A stretch of DNA of 64,000 bases, from the NCBI RefSeq assembly GCF_024436415.1, contig NZ_JAFMZQ010000002.1, forward strand, positions 310,001-374,000, given 5' to 3'. Every line of letters begins with the position of its first letter. Within the stretch, counting starts at the first letter, position 1. This document shows positions 35,071-43,917 of the stretch, piece by piece. Origin of the DNA: Pedobacter deserti (GTDB taxonomy: Bacteria > Bacteroidota > Bacteroidia > Sphingobacteriales > Sphingobacteriaceae). The notes under the pieces were generated by a model. That model saw nothing but the letters and a program-made list of their open reading frames with translations. It was not told the origin of the DNA and ran no database searches. Both the position numbers and the translations under genes were made by a program.

Positions 35071-35688
35071 TTAACTACCCACTACAACTTTTGCAAAGCG
35101 GATAACCTTATCGTTTAAAGTATACCCCTTCTCCAGCTCATCTATAACCTTGCCTTTCATTTCTTCGTTAGGGGCAGGTATTTTAGTTATAGCCTCATGA
35201 TTATCCGTATCAAAGGTCTCGTTGATGCTAACCATTTCCTTCAAACCTTTCTGTCCAAGCACACTTTTCAACTTCGTGTGTACAAGGGCCAGGCCTTCCC
35301 GGATCGAACTGATGTCAGCGGCTGTTTCCATGGCCTTATTTGCCCGGTCAAAATCGTCCAGCACCGGAAGCAAAGAAATAATCACATCCTTACCTGCTGT
35401 TTGAAGAAGTTCAATACGCTCCTTTTGAGTACGACGTTTAAAATTATCGAACTCAGCGAACAAGCGTAAATATTTATCATTAAGCGCAGCGTTTTCCTGT
35501 TTCAGTTTTTCCTCTGCAGAAAGGGCATCCCCGTCAGTCTGCTGCTCTGTCTGTCCTTCAGATTGCTCTGTCTGAATGTCAGACGTTATAGTTTCTTCAC
35601 CCAACTGCTCCGTACCCACTTGCTGTTCCTCTTTATTGCTTTCCGTCATCGAATCGTCGTTATTATTTTTATTCTTCTTACCAAACAT
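35071..35688 (-). CDS. grpE: Nucleotide exchange factor GrpE
   Basis: 205 residues. The first 60 residues are a low-complexity acidic/Gln stretch, followed by a long coiled coil (about 65-120) and the beta-domain with the family signature VHTKLKSVLGQKGLKEM and PNEEMKGKVIDELEKGYTLNDKVIRFAKVVVG. GrpE releases ADP from DnaK. It precedes dnaJ in one operon. Upstream (35716-35756) lie a TGACA-rich repeat and a TTGGCA element, possibly heat-shock control. Confidence 0.95.
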   Translation of the reverse strand: MFGKKNKNNNDDSMTESNKEEQQVGTEQLGEETITSDIQTEQSEGQTEQQTDGDALSAEEKLKQENAALNDKYLRLFAEFDNFKRRTQKERIELLQTAGKDVIISLLPVLDDFDRANKAMETAADISSIREGLALVHTKLKSVLGQKGLKEMVSINETFDTDNHEAITKIPAPNEEMKGKVIDELEKGYTLNDKVIRFAKVVVGS

Positions 35689-35715
35689 ATTATCGTCGCA
35701 TTTTCCCAGTGAAGT

Positions 35716-35756
35716 TCAAAAGTTTTGCCAATGGAAACATGTCAGTCATTTTGTCA
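35716..35756 (-). promoter_or_regulatory. Candidate stress-control region of grpE-dnaJ
   Basis: On the minus strand TGACAAAATGACTGACA (35756-35740) is followed eight bases later by TTGGCAAAACTTTTGA (35731-35716). The second element resembles a sigma-54 -24/-12 promoter but the spacing and last base do not fully match. The repeated TGACA units could be a regulator site. Low confidence. Confidence 0.3.
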
Positions 35757-36434
35757 CGCAAGTTCAGCGTCCTCATGCACCAGGCCGCCCTCACACTTAA
35801 TGATACGCGAAGGCATGGTACGTATAATGTGATAATCATGGGTGGCCATGATCACCGCAGTACCACTCTGACTGATCTGCTTTAACAAAAGAACAATCTC
35901 CTCAGAAGTATCTGGATCAAGGTTTCCCGTAGGCTCGTCCGCCAGAATAATTTCCGGATTGTTAAGCAAAGCCCTGGCAATAACCACACGCTGCTGTTCC
36001 CCTCCGGAAATCTCATGCGGCATTTTCCGAATTTTTGACCGTAGGCCTACCTTTTCCAAGACGTCTTTAATACGCTCGTCTATGAGCGCCTTATCCTTCC
36101 AGCCCGTCGCTTTCAGTACAAATTCCAGATTCTTTTCTATGGTGCGGTCGGTCAGCAACTGAAAATCCTGAAATACAATGCCCAGCTTCCGGCGCAGATA
36201 CGGCACATCCTTAATGGCAAGATTCTTCAAGTCGAATCCTGCTACCAAACCATCGCCATTTCCTATGTGAAGGTCGCCGTAAATAATTTTAAGCAAACTA
36301 CTTTTTCCCGAACCCGTTTGTCCGATCAGAAATACAAACTCGCCCTTGTCAATACTTAAGTTTACATTAGATAGAACCAGGTGCTTTTGCTGGAATACAT
36401 CTACTTTCCTCAGATTTATAACTGTGTTCCCCAT
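35754..36434 (-). CDS. ftsE: FtsE-like ABC ATPase of cell division
   Basis: 226 residues, cytoplasmic, membrane-associated through a partner. Walker A GQTGSGKSS near residue 37, signature ISGGEQQRVVIARAL near 143, Walker B IILADEPTGNLDP, switch MATHDYHII. FtsE with FtsX controls peptidoglycan hydrolases at division. No ftsX is adjacent; a 67-residue conserved-looking gene lies directly upstream. The LolD/MacB group is similar, but the short length and DRTIEKNLEFVLKATG region favour FtsE. Confidence 0.82.
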   Translation of the reverse strand: MGNTVINLRKVDVFQQKHLVLSNVNLSIDKGEFVFLIGQTGSGKSSLLKIIYGDLHIGNGDGLVAGFDLKNLAIKDVPYLRRKLGIVFQDFQLLTDRTIEKNLEFVLKATGWKDKALIDERIKDVLEKVGLRSKIRKMPHEISGGEQQRVVIARALLNNPEIILADEPTGNLDPDTSEEIVLLLKQISQSGTAVIMATHDYHIIRTMPSRIIKCEGGLVHEDAELA

Positions 36435-36435
36435 T

Positions 36436-36639
36436 TTAGATATCTATTTTAACAATCTGCCCGAACGGGAGATCATGTACTACACGCATTATATACTGCA
36501 ACTTATCGCCCAAGCCAAGTTTGTCTAAAGACTTGTCAGGCCTGTCGACCCTGAAATATGCCAGCAAGGTAAACTTGTCATCTCTTAATTGCACATAATC
36601 AGGAATCTTCGCTATACCTTTTACTTTAATCACATACAT
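36436..36639 (-). CDS. Small conserved-looking protein upstream of ftsE
   Basis: 67 residues, mixed alpha/beta, no signal or membrane segment (MYVIKVKGIAKIPDYVQLRDD to VHDLPFGQIVKIDI). It is one base from ftsE on the same strand and must be co-transcribed. I recognise it as a type of small protein that accompanies ftsE in Bacteroidetes, but I know no function for it and give none. Confidence 0.65.
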   Translation of the reverse strand: MYVIKVKGIAKIPDYVQLRDDKFTLLAYFRVDRPDKSLDKLGLGDKLQYIMRVVHDLPFGQIVKIDI

Positions 36640-36655
36640 CCGTTCAAAAATAGCA

Positions 36656-37681
36656 TTATTTATCCAGCGTGCTTAAAAATTCAACGGTATTTATATTATC
36701 TGCATAGTCCCAAAGCTTTGGGCGCTGGCTCTGTCCAAACCCAGCCACGCCCGCTTCGAGCTCCATCGGCGCATGGGTCACCACGCATTGCAGGTTATCA
36801 GCCTGTTCATTCAATTTATTTCTTAGAACATCAAGATCGTTGTAGCGCTCAAAATACAGCACGCTTAGCGGTGAGGAGAAAGCCTCGTCTTCTTTCAGCA
36901 GCAAAAATCCATTATCCAGATGCTGAACTTGGTTCACCAGATATACCGACTTATTATAATCGTAATTGTTTTTGTATTTGTTGTGATCGGCAATGCTGGC
37001 AAAGCCCTCCAATGGTATAAAGAAATGGCTCACATCATAGTCCGACGGAATGTATATTTTCGAAACATTGCGGCAGCCCAAACCAAAATAGTCAAATATG
37101 TCGTGTCCCAAAGCGGCGATTTGCTCTTCCGTCTCATCTCCGGTAAGCACCGCTACGCTATTGCGGTTCTTTCTGATGATATGCGGCACGCGGCTGAAGT
37201 AATATTCAAAATATCTCGCACTGTTATTACTTCCCGTGGCAATTACGGCATCAAAGTCCTTAAGCCGCTCCGTAAATAAGATGCGTTCCGCAAGCAAAGG
37301 CTCAATGCGGGTTAGTTCAGAGAGCAGGGCCGGCAGCAATTTGCCGTCCGAAGAAGACAACTTGATGAGTGCAGTATTTCCGGTAGCCAGTACACATAAC
37401 ACATCATGAAAGCCTACAAGGGGAATGTTGCCTGCTAAAATCAGCCCCACCCGCTTTGGTGTTTCGCCGATGCTGATGCTCTCAAGCCAGTGGTGCAGGT
37501 CGGTCTCGTTCAGCATGTCAGAAAGCGATTGTAGGGAGCGCCTGACCTCGTCCTCAGTAAACCAATTGTTCACGTGCTTCACAGAGGCGATTAACGTCTC
37601 AAAACCCGCATCCGGCTGTAGCATAAACGCCCCAAGTTTTTTAAATGCAATAATTAACCTTTCAGCGTTCAGGATTGGCAT
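36656..37681 (-). CDS. LuxC-type acyl-CoA reductase
   Basis: 341 residues. LuxC/aldehyde-dehydrogenase-superfamily protein that reduces acyl-CoA or acyl thioester to aldehyde with NADPH. Visible: NIPLVGFHDVLCVLATGNTALIKLSSSDGKLLPALL (nucleotide-binding part), VIATGSNNSARYFEYYF, and the likely catalytic Cys in YFGLGCRNVSKIYIP (near residue 203). No luciferase genes are near, so it is not a lux operon; the physiological acyl substrate is unknown. A divergent dicluster ferredoxin gene starts 76 bases away. The -7 box ends eight bases before its start. Confidence 0.82.
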   Translation of the reverse strand: MPILNAERLIIAFKKLGAFMLQPDAGFETLIASVKHVNNWFTEDEVRRSLQSLSDMLNETDLHHWLESISIGETPKRVGLILAGNIPLVGFHDVLCVLATGNTALIKLSSSDGKLLPALLSELTRIEPLLAERILFTERLKDFDAVIATGSNNSARYFEYYFSRVPHIIRKNRNSVAVLTGDETEEQIAALGHDIFDYFGLGCRNVSKIYIPSDYDVSHFFIPLEGFASIADHNKYKNNYDYNKSVYLVNQVQHLDNGFLLLKEDEAFSSPLSVLYFERYNDLDVLRNKLNEQADNLQCVVTHAPMELEAGVAGFGQSQRPKLWDYADNINTVEFLSTLDK

Positions 37682-37689
37682 AGTCTCAA

Positions 37690-37697
37690 CAAAATTA
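37690..37697 (-). promoter_or_regulatory. -7 box of the acyl-CoA reductase gene
   Basis: On the minus strand TAATTTTG is followed by eight bases and the ATG; predicts a near-leaderless mRNA. Confidence 0.5.
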
Positions 37698-37709
37698 AAG
37701 TTTAAGTGT

Positions 37710-37717
37710 TATATTTG
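37710..37717 (+). promoter_or_regulatory. -7 box of the dicluster ferredoxin gene
   Basis: TATATTTG lies 39 bases before the ATG at 37757 and only 12 bases from the divergent box, so the two promoters overlap. Confidence 0.55.
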
Positions 37718-37756
37718 CACTGCAAAGGTAAGCTTAGCAATAGATATAGAAGAACA

Positions 37757-38107
37757 ATGGCTATTAAAATAACAGACGAGTGTATTAACTGCGGGGCTTG
37801 TGAGCCGGAATGCCCCAACAATGCGATTTATGATGCAGGTACAGCCTGGAGGTTTTCTGATGGTACCAATCTGAGCGGCATAATCGACTTTGGTGATACA
37901 CAGGTAGATGCAGAAGCGCCACAGGAAGCCGGATCTGATGAAGTATATTATATCGTATCAGACAAGTGTACAGAATGCAAAGGTTTCCACGATGAGCCTC
38001 AATGTGCAGCCGTATGTCCGGTAGACTGCTGTGTTGATGACGAAGATATCCGTGAAACCGAAGAAGAACTTCTTGCCAAAAAAGCCTGGTTACACCAGGA
38101 AGGGTAA
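37757..38107 (+). CDS. Dicluster 4Fe-4S ferredoxin
   Basis: 116 residues from the ATG at 37757. Two cluster motifs: [12 protein letters not shown] (Cys9, 12, 15, 19) and a second C-x2-C-x8-C-x3-C type motif in [24 protein letters not shown]. Between them lies a 45-residue insert. This spaced pattern is typical of the Azotobacter FdIII-like or YfhL-like low-potential ferredoxins. Electron partner unknown; the divergent acyl-CoA reductase gene shares the promoter region. It ends directly against uspA. Confidence 0.9.
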   Translation: MAIKITDECINCGACEPECPNNAIYDAGTAWRFSDGTNLSGIIDFGDTQVDAEAPQEAGSDEVYYIVSDKCTECKGFHDEPQCAAVCPVDCCVDDEDIRETEEELLAKKAWLHQEG

Positions 38108-38566
38108 CTAATCCTCTTTATCCTCGTATTTGTTCGGAACGATCAGGACAGGGCACGCAGATTTACGTGCAACGTGCTCTGCAACGCTGCCCATGAGGAA
38201 ATGGTATAATCCGGTACGTCCGTAAGTTCCAATAACGATCAGGTCAGAACCATATTCATCCGACTGCTGAATAATACCGTGCGCAGCAGTATCAATCACA
38301 CTTAAATAGGTTGTAGGTACGCCCTGGCCATACTTGTTTTCTATTTCCTTAAGCAGCAGATGGCTATTCTCTTCACTGTTGTCATAGGTCTCCAGAAATA
38401 CCGGCGCAAGTGTCAGGTCAGGATTTACATTAGCCGGCACGGGTTCAATGATATTTACAAGAGCTACTTCCGCACCAAAAGTCCTGGCAGTTTCATAGCC
38501 CACCCTTGCAGCTTTTTCCGAACAAGTGCTGTTATCCACAGCAATCAGTATTTTTTTAATATTCAT
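38108..38566 (-). CDS. Universal stress protein (UspA family)
   Basis: 152 residues, cytoplasmic. UspA fold with opening KILIAVDNSTCSEKAARVGYETA and the ATP-binding motif G-2x-G-9x-G(S) in GTYGRTGLYHFLMGSVAEHVARKSACPVLIVP. Likely ATP-binding and involved in stress or hypoxia adaptation. Its stop abuts that of the convergent ferredoxin gene; its upstream region (38567-38645) is A/T-rich without a TAnnTTTG match. Confidence 0.92.
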   Translation of the reverse strand: MNIKKILIAVDNSTCSEKAARVGYETARTFGAEVALVNIIEPVPANVNPDLTLAPVFLETYDNSEENSHLLLKEIENKYGQGVPTTYLSVIDTAAHGIIQQSDEYGSDLIVIGTYGRTGLYHFLMGSVAEHVARKSACPVLIVPNKYEDKED

Positions 38567-38645
38567 CGCGCTTCTAGATTAATTTTCAGTATAAATATAA
38601 CATTTCTAAGCTTCAAAAGTTTAATTTTAACCACTTGTTAATCAT

Positions 38646-39437
38646 ATGGAACAGCACTTTGCAATATGTCGCGTTGCGGTAGCGCCGCTTCGCACCGAGC
38701 CGTCCGATAAGGCTGAGATCAGCACACAGCTATTGTTTGGCGACCATGTCGAAATCCTGCAGCAAACCGAAAAATGGTGGCAGGTACGTAATGCAGCCGA
38801 CGAATACATCGGATGGTCAGACTTCAAACAATTCAGCAAGATTACCCTGGAACAATACCTGGCCAATCACAACAGCCGCTACCTGGCGCCTGCCTCCCTT
38901 CAAAACACCATTCAGGCAGAAGATGGAAGCCTCTATCACCTATCGCCCGGCAGCAGTCTCCCCTTGTACGATAGCGGTTGCTGTTACCTGGGTGATCAGA
39001 AGTTTCAGGTAATGTTTCAACCAAGAATACTTCAGGAAGACGGCACACCTGCCAAAGCTTCAGATATTATCAAAGATGCACAGTTCTTCCTCAACGCCTC
39101 TTATCTCTGGGGCGGTAAAAATCTTTTTGGCATAGACTGTTCCGGTCTGGTACAGATCGCATATAGACTTAACGGCATTCAATTGAAAAGAGATGCCTGG
39201 CAGCAGGCGGAACAAGGAACCGCGGTGGCGTCTCTCAGCGAAGCCCAGACGAGTGACGTCGCTTTCTTTACCAATGACGAAGGTAGGGTTATACACGTCG
39301 GTATCTTATTAGACCAGGATCGTATCATTCATGCCTCGGGCAAGGTTCGCACAGACCAGATTGATCAGGAGGGTATCTATAATCAGGAGTTAGGACGATA
39401 CACACACAAACTCAGCGACATTAAAAGATACTTATAA
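38646..39437 (+). CDS. NlpC/P60 (C40) peptidase with N-terminal SH3 domain
   Basis: 263 residues, no signal peptide. Residues about 5-60 are an SH3b-like domain (RVAVAPLRTEPSDKAEISTQLLFGDHVEIL), about 75-130 a second SH3-like part, and the C-terminal half an NlpC/P60 domain with catalytic Cys165 in IDCSGLVQIAYR and His217 in RVIHVGILL, third His in RIIHASG. The layout matches YkfC-type gamma-D-glutamyl-L-diamino acid endopeptidases that split murein peptides; without a signal peptide a role in recycling inside the cell is likely. Confidence 0.85.
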   Translation: MEQHFAICRVAVAPLRTEPSDKAEISTQLLFGDHVEILQQTEKWWQVRNAADEYIGWSDFKQFSKITLEQYLANHNSRYLAPASLQNTIQAEDGSLYHLSPGSSLPLYDSGCCYLGDQKFQVMFQPRILQEDGTPAKASDIIKDAQFFLNASYLWGGKNLFGIDCSGLVQIAYRLNGIQLKRDAWQQAEQGTAVASLSEAQTSDVAFFTNDEGRVIHVGILLDQDRIIHASGKVRTDQIDQEGIYNQELGRYTHKLSDIKRYL

Positions 39438-39443
39438 ATTCTT

Positions 39444-39473
39444 ATATTCGGTATTTGACGCTAAGCCGAATAT
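39444..39473. repeat. 8-bp inverted repeat directly before a start codon
   Basis: ATATTCGG (39444-39451) and CCGAATAT (39466-39473) with a 14-base spacer end one base before the ATG at 39475. It may be the end of the preceding gene's transcript, a hairpin masking the start, or an operator. Confidence 0.45.
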
Positions 39474-39474
39474 C

Positions 39475-40872
39475 ATGAAACAACGACTCTTCCTCACCAT
39501 TTTTCTCGCCGGCGTAATGTTGGGGGCCCTGGCTCAGCGTAAACTCTCGCAGAGCCCCAACCACAGTAAATACGCTTATATCTATCAGCTCAGCGCCGAT
39601 GAAGCTACGCAACTAACCTTGCGGTCAAACCTGCTGGATCTCTCAAATGGCCATGGATCATATACTTACGACCTTGACGACGATGAGGAAGAGGACGATA
39701 GAGACCTGATCAATCCCGGTTTTCTGCATACAAAGATCGATTCGATCCGTTATGAAGATATTGAAAGTTACGAACCAAATCTTCCGCCTGGCTACTACCT
39801 GCTTGTAAGCGCTGCTAAGAACGGCCTCGACTTTGTTTATTGGCCTGTTCACAATCTACGACTTAACTTTATCAACCACGGCAATCTTTTAAAATTCGGC
39901 GTCACCGACCTTGTGGGACGGCTGATTGATCCTTTAAAACTTCAGTTCAAGGAAGGGCGGTCCGTTAAATACGATGCCCGGGCAAAAACTTTTACTGCCG
40001 GAAAGCCACGGGAAAAAAACCTTATCAAACTTCAGTATGAGGGTTTTACGAATATCTTCCTTGGCCAAACATCTGTACCGAAAAAGCCAGTTAAGACTCG
40101 ACCACAAGCAAAAACCAAAGTTAAAAAGACGACACCTGTTGGGGAGACCAATATCTATAAGGGATATATGGTTTTTAACAAACCGAAATACAAGCCACTA
40201 GATACCGTAAAATTCAAAGCCTATTTGCTCAGTGGCAAAGGCAAAGACCTTAAAGGCAAACCGCTACGGGCTGAGCTTACCCAGGAATACTATGGCAAAG
40301 CCCCAGCCGGTAAGGTAATCGGCATGATTACGCCGTACCGCAATGGCGCTTATGAATATAGTTTTGTGCTGGCCGACAGCCTGCAGCCTCGTCTCGACAA
40401 CCGCTACCATATCGTACTCCGGGAAGAAGTGAAAGGCAAATGGGTTAAAGCATATTCCGGAGCTTTCTATTATGAAGACTATGAACTTAAGTCAGTAAAT
40501 TTCTCCGTATGCACAAACAAATCCGTTTATAGTCCCGGTAGCCCTGTAGTGGCTTACCTGAAGGCCGTCGACGAAAATGAACTAGCTGTGCCCGATGGAC
40601 GGGTTAAAATTCAGGTCTTAAGCAGTTACGCCGAAAAGTATGGAGCCAGCCATGTATTTATTAAGGATACTTTGTGGACTACCGAGCTTGCGATGGATCC
40701 CGTTGGGGAAACCAAACTGGTGATTCCAGACAGCATATTTCCGAAGGCTAACCTGAGCGTTTTACACGCTCAACCCAGCAAAGGCCGAGATGATGTACTT
40801 TCCTGTCTTTTACGGAAGGGAAGGCATGAAGAAAGTGAGTATTCAATAAAGAAGTTTAGCGGCGACCGGTAA
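39475..40872 (+). pseudogene. Truncated macroglobulin (MG2 domain)-like protein
   Basis: 465 residues. A signal peptide (MKQRLFLTIFLAGVMLGALAQ) is followed by an acidic patch (DLDDDEEEDDRD, residues about 67-78), a Lys-rich linker, then MG-type beta domains (IYKGYMVFNKPKYKPLDTVKFKAYLL near 225 and FSVCTNKSVYSPGSPVVAYLKAVDE near 345) as in alpha-2-macroglobulin-like proteins. Such proteins are usually 1000-2000 residues; here the frame stops in an unrelated-looking basic tail, overlapping the convergent WD40 gene by 17 bases. From about 40758 a +1 frame also reads open for a while, suggesting a frameshift plus 3' deletion. It could also be an intact short protein. Confidence 0.5.
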
Positions 40873-41761
40873 ACGCCCAGGTCATCACCTGCCGGTCGTC
40901 GCCCGTTGAGATCAGAAATTTGCCATCCGGAGTCCACAGGAGCTTGTTCACAGAGTGCTTGTGGCCTTGTGTGTTCTTTTCCAGACTTAAGATCTTGTAA
41001 AGCCTGAAATCCTGGCCGCTCCACAATTTAATGCTCTTGTCCTGGCTGCAGGTCGCAAATACCGGAAGGTCCGGATGAAACACAATACTGTATACGGCGA
41101 ACATATGTGCGGCGACCGTCTGTACCTCACGATACTCAGGAAGGCTCCAGATCTTTAAGCGGGCATCCCTGCTTCCCGAAATCAGGTAAGTTCCATCTGG
41201 GGCATATGAGAGGGCCGTGATGGCATATTCATGCGCCTTTATCTCCTGTTGAAGTCCGTAGTCGAAAGAATTGTATACCCTGATCACACCGTCTTTACAG
41301 CCCAGCGCCAGTTCCTTTTCATCTCTGCTCAGCGCAATCACGCGCACGGTATTGTCAAGCACCTTAAACTCGTAGACCAGGCTAAAGTCATTAATCGACC
41401 AAACCGCCACCGTGCCGTCTTCACCGGTGCTCAGCAATTCTTTTTTAGACCGGATTACCCGAAGATCAAAGACTGCTTTCTGATGATGCGCCAGACGCGC
41501 AATGATCTTTTCTTGCTCTAGATCCAACACCAGGATCAACCCATTTTTTTGAGCGATGAAGAGCGTATCCTCATGCCTGCACATGGCATATACCGAACTT
41601 TGCAGCGGAACCAGTACTTTAATGAAAGCCAGCTCGATGAGCGACCACTTTACGACACCTTTGTCGTTACCGGCGCTGTAAAACGTACCAGCTTCCACAC
41701 CATCGGCCAGCGTGTATACCGGGTTCTGGTGGCCGCCGAAGGTATGATGGTGGGTTAGCAT
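40856..41761 (-). CDS. WD40-repeat protein at the end of the his operon
   Basis: 301 residues, no signal peptide. Seven WD-type repeats of about 40 residues, e.g. HHQKAVFDLRVIRSKKELLSTGEDGTVAVWSI and HEYAITALSYAPDGTYLISGSRDARLKIWSL, forming a beta-propeller. Propellers of this kind are protein-binding scaffolds. It starts two bases after the hisIE stop, so it is very probably transcribed with the histidine genes; nothing in the sequence explains a role in histidine synthesis. Its 3' end overlaps the convergent truncated macroglobulin gene. Confidence 0.85.
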   Translation of the reverse strand: MLTHHHTFGGHQNPVYTLADGVEAGTFYSAGNDKGVVKWSLIELAFIKVLVPLQSSVYAMCRHEDTLFIAQKNGLILVLDLEQEKIIARLAHHQKAVFDLRVIRSKKELLSTGEDGTVAVWSINDFSLVYEFKVLDNTVRVIALSRDEKELALGCKDGVIRVYNSFDYGLQQEIKAHEYAITALSYAPDGTYLISGSRDARLKIWSLPEYREVQTVAAHMFAVYSIVFHPDLPVFATCSQDKSIKLWSGQDFRLYKILSLEKNTQGHKHSVNKLLWTPDGKFLISTGDDRQVMTWAFTGRR

Positions 41762-41763
41762 AT

Positions 41764-42351
41764 TTATTTATGACGTCCTTCCAGGTTAAGCCCCAGGTCG
41801 GCCAAAGTTTTTCCTTTTTCCCGGAGCAGTACCAGCAGGTGAAAGATCAGGTCAGAACTCTCATTGATAAAGTCCGAGTCTGTTTCCGCAAGTGCAGCAA
41901 TCACCGTTTCCACACCTTCTTCGCCCACTTTCTGGGCAATCTTATTTAAGCCTTTGTTGCGCAGCTTATTTACATAAGACTCAGCAGAAGGCTTTTCGTA
42001 CCTGTCGGCAATGATTTGTTCCAGCTTAAAGATGAAGTTATGGTTATAGTCCGTTTTAAAACAGCTGCGTGAGCCCGTATGGCAGGTCGGGCCTACAGGG
42101 CTAACCTTAATCAGCAGGGTATCGTTATCGCAGTCTATATGCGTTTCTTTCACAAACAGGAAATTGCCGCTTTCCTCGCCTTTGGTCCACAACCGCTTCT
42201 TGCTGCGGGAAAAGAAAGTGACTTTACCCTCCGCCTGCGTCTTATCCCATGCTTCCTGGTTCATATAACCCAGCATGAGCACTTCAAGTGTCTTTTCATC
42301 CTGTATAATCACCGGAACCATGCCGCCGGTCTTTTCAAAATCTATCTTCAT
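41764..42351 (-). CDS. hisIE: Bifunctional phosphoribosyl-AMP cyclohydrolase / phosphoribosyl-ATP pyrophosphatase
   Basis: 195 residues. Residues about 1-105 are HisI, which opens the adenine ring of PR-AMP (zinc motif [26 protein letters not shown]); residues about 108-195 are HisE, which converts PR-ATP to PR-AMP ([33 protein letters not shown]). The fusion is common. The start overlaps the hisF stop by one base, and WD40 follows after two bases. Confidence 0.96.
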   Translation of the reverse strand: MKIDFEKTGGMVPVIIQDEKTLEVLMLGYMNQEAWDKTQAEGKVTFFSRSKKRLWTKGEESGNFLFVKETHIDCDNDTLLIKVSPVGPTCHTGSRSCFKTDYNHNFIFKLEQIIADRYEKPSAESYVNKLRNKGLNKIAQKVGEEGVETVIAALAETDSDFINESSDLIFHLLVLLREKGKTLADLGLNLEGRHK

Positions 42352-43106
42352 TACAGCCTTACAGGTATGTTGTGTTTCTTTAGTTCTTTCTTTAATTCCG
42401 GAATAGGTATCTCACCAAAATGAAATACAGATGCCGCAAGCGCAGCATCAACGCCAGTTTTCTGGAACACCTCTGTAAAATGTTCCATCTTGCCGGCTCC
42501 GCCCGAAGCAATAACCGGAATGTTTATTGAACGCGATATTTTATCGAGCAGCGGACAGTCAAATCCGTTCTTCGTGCCGTCATGATCCATCGAAGTCAGT
42601 AGAATCTCGCCCGCACCCAGGCTTTCCGCCTCAAGAATCCAGTCTTCCGTTTGCAGCTCCGTAATCAATCTGCCTCCGTTCAGGTGTACCATGTTCCGGC
42701 CGTCAACCAGCTTAGTGTCTACGGCAACCACCACAAACTGTACACCGAAAGCATTTGCCAGTTCTGCAATCAGCGAAGGATTCCTGACCGCCGCAGAATT
42801 AATGCTGATCTTGTCGGCCCCCGAATTCAGCAGGGCCTCAGCATCAGCAACGGAAGTAATCCCTCCGCCTATGGTAAACGGAATATTCAGTTGCCTGGCT
42901 ACCGCCTTCACCATCTCAATGGTCGTACCCCGGCGTTCATGTGTAGCCGTAATGTCCAGGAATACCAGTTCATCAGCACCCTGTTGCGCGTATTGCCAGG
43001 CCAATTCCACAGGGTCACCGGCATCCTTCAGGTCAACAAAATTAACGCCTTTTACAGTACGGCCGTCCTTAACATCCAGGCAGGGAATAATGCGTTTGCT
43101 TAACAT
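42351..43106 (-). CDS. hisF: Imidazole glycerol phosphate synthase, cyclase subunit
   Basis: 251 residues, (beta/alpha)8 barrel. With HisH it converts PRFAR to imidazole glycerol phosphate and AICAR. Catalytic residues are in [17 protein letters not shown] (Asp11) and [16 protein letters not shown] (Asp near 130); the phosphate loops GGGI and [11 protein letters not shown] are present. Starts 21 bases after hisA. Confidence 0.97.
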   Translation of the reverse strand: MLSKRIIPCLDVKDGRTVKGVNFVDLKDAGDPVELAWQYAQQGADELVFLDITATHERRGTTIEMVKAVARQLNIPFTIGGGITSVADAEALLNSGADKISINSAAVRNPSLIAELANAFGVQFVVVAVDTKLVDGRNMVHLNGGRLITELQTEDWILEAESLGAGEILLTSMDHDGTKNGFDCPLLDKISRSINIPVIASGGAGKMEHFTEVFQKTGVDAALAASVFHFGEIPIPELKKELKKHNIPVRL

Positions 43107-43127
43107 GCTTTCTACTAATGCCTGTCT

Positions 43128-43877
43128 CTACAAGGAGGTCATCTGTTTCAGGTTCCATTGCTTAATCTCCTCAATAGAGATGCGATTTTCGTAGATCGCT
43201 TTACCCACCACTACCGAGCGGATATCCAGCTTAGCCAGTTCTTCAATATCCGCCATGGAACTGATTCCGCCAGATGCGATCAGCTTGATAAAAGGGGAGT
43301 GGTCGAGCAGTTTTCTGTACAGATCTACCGCCGCACCGCCAAGCTTGCCGTCTTTATTGATGTCCGTGCACAAAAATCTGAAAAAGCCCAACTGCAGGCA
43401 CTTGTCCACATAGTCCATCAGCTTAATTGGCGAGCTTTCCATCCAGCCGCTATACTTGATCACCTCATCAAGCACATCAATAGCGATCACGATGCGGTTT
43501 GCATAGTCATATTTCTTGCCCACTTCCGTGCTCAGTTCTTTCAGAAAGTTAGGATTGGTAATGGCCTGCGTACCCACGATCACCCGGTGTATTCCGGCAT
43601 CAAGCAAGTCTGTCACCTGCTGTATAGTACGTATACCCCCCCCATACTGCACCCGCATGTCCGTTTTCTTAATGATATCAAATAAAGTCTTTTGATTGCT
43701 GAAATCGCCTTTGGCGCCATTCAGGTCAATGATGTGTATAAACTCGGTACCGTTAGAGCGGTACGTATTAATCATGTCTTCTATCGAAACATCATACACT
43801 GTTTTCTGATCGTAGTCGCCCTCTCTTAGCCGGACCACCTTTCCGTCCAGTATATCAATTGCAGGAATTATATACAT
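43128..43877 (-). CDS. hisA: ProFAR isomerase HisA
   Basis: 249 residues, (beta/alpha)8 barrel homologous to HisF. Catalyses the Amadori isomerisation of ProFAR to PRFAR. Signature residues: IPAIDILDGKVVRLREGDY (catalytic Asp8), VQYGGGIRT, and ASGGISSMADIEEL; the second catalytic Asp lies in FLCTDINKDGKLGG. The Gly-Gly-Gly motif is coded by a run of eight G (43636-43643 as C), intact in frame. Confidence 0.97.
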   Translation of the reverse strand: MYIIPAIDILDGKVVRLREGDYDQKTVYDVSIEDMINTYRSNGTEFIHIIDLNGAKGDFSNQKTLFDIIKKTDMRVQYGGGIRTIQQVTDLLDAGIHRVIVGTQAITNPNFLKELSTEVGKKYDYANRIVIAIDVLDEVIKYSGWMESSPIKLMDYVDKCLQLGFFRFLCTDINKDGKLGGAAVDLYRKLLDHSPFIKLIASGGISSMADIEELAKLDIRSVVVGKAIYENRISIEEIKQWNLKQMTSL

Positions 43878-43917
43878 TTTAGTGTTTTAAGTTTAAAATT
43901 TACAGCCGCTCCGGGCA

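Noticed and set aside
43131..43138. AAGGAGGT, a perfect Shine-Dalgarno sequence on the plus strand
   Set aside because: No plus-strand gene follows; it is the complement of the last codons of hisA on the minus strand.
43636..43643. Run of eight C as a possible frameshift site in hisA
   Set aside because: On the minus strand it encodes the conserved Gly-Gly-Gly phosphate loop and the frame is intact on both sides.
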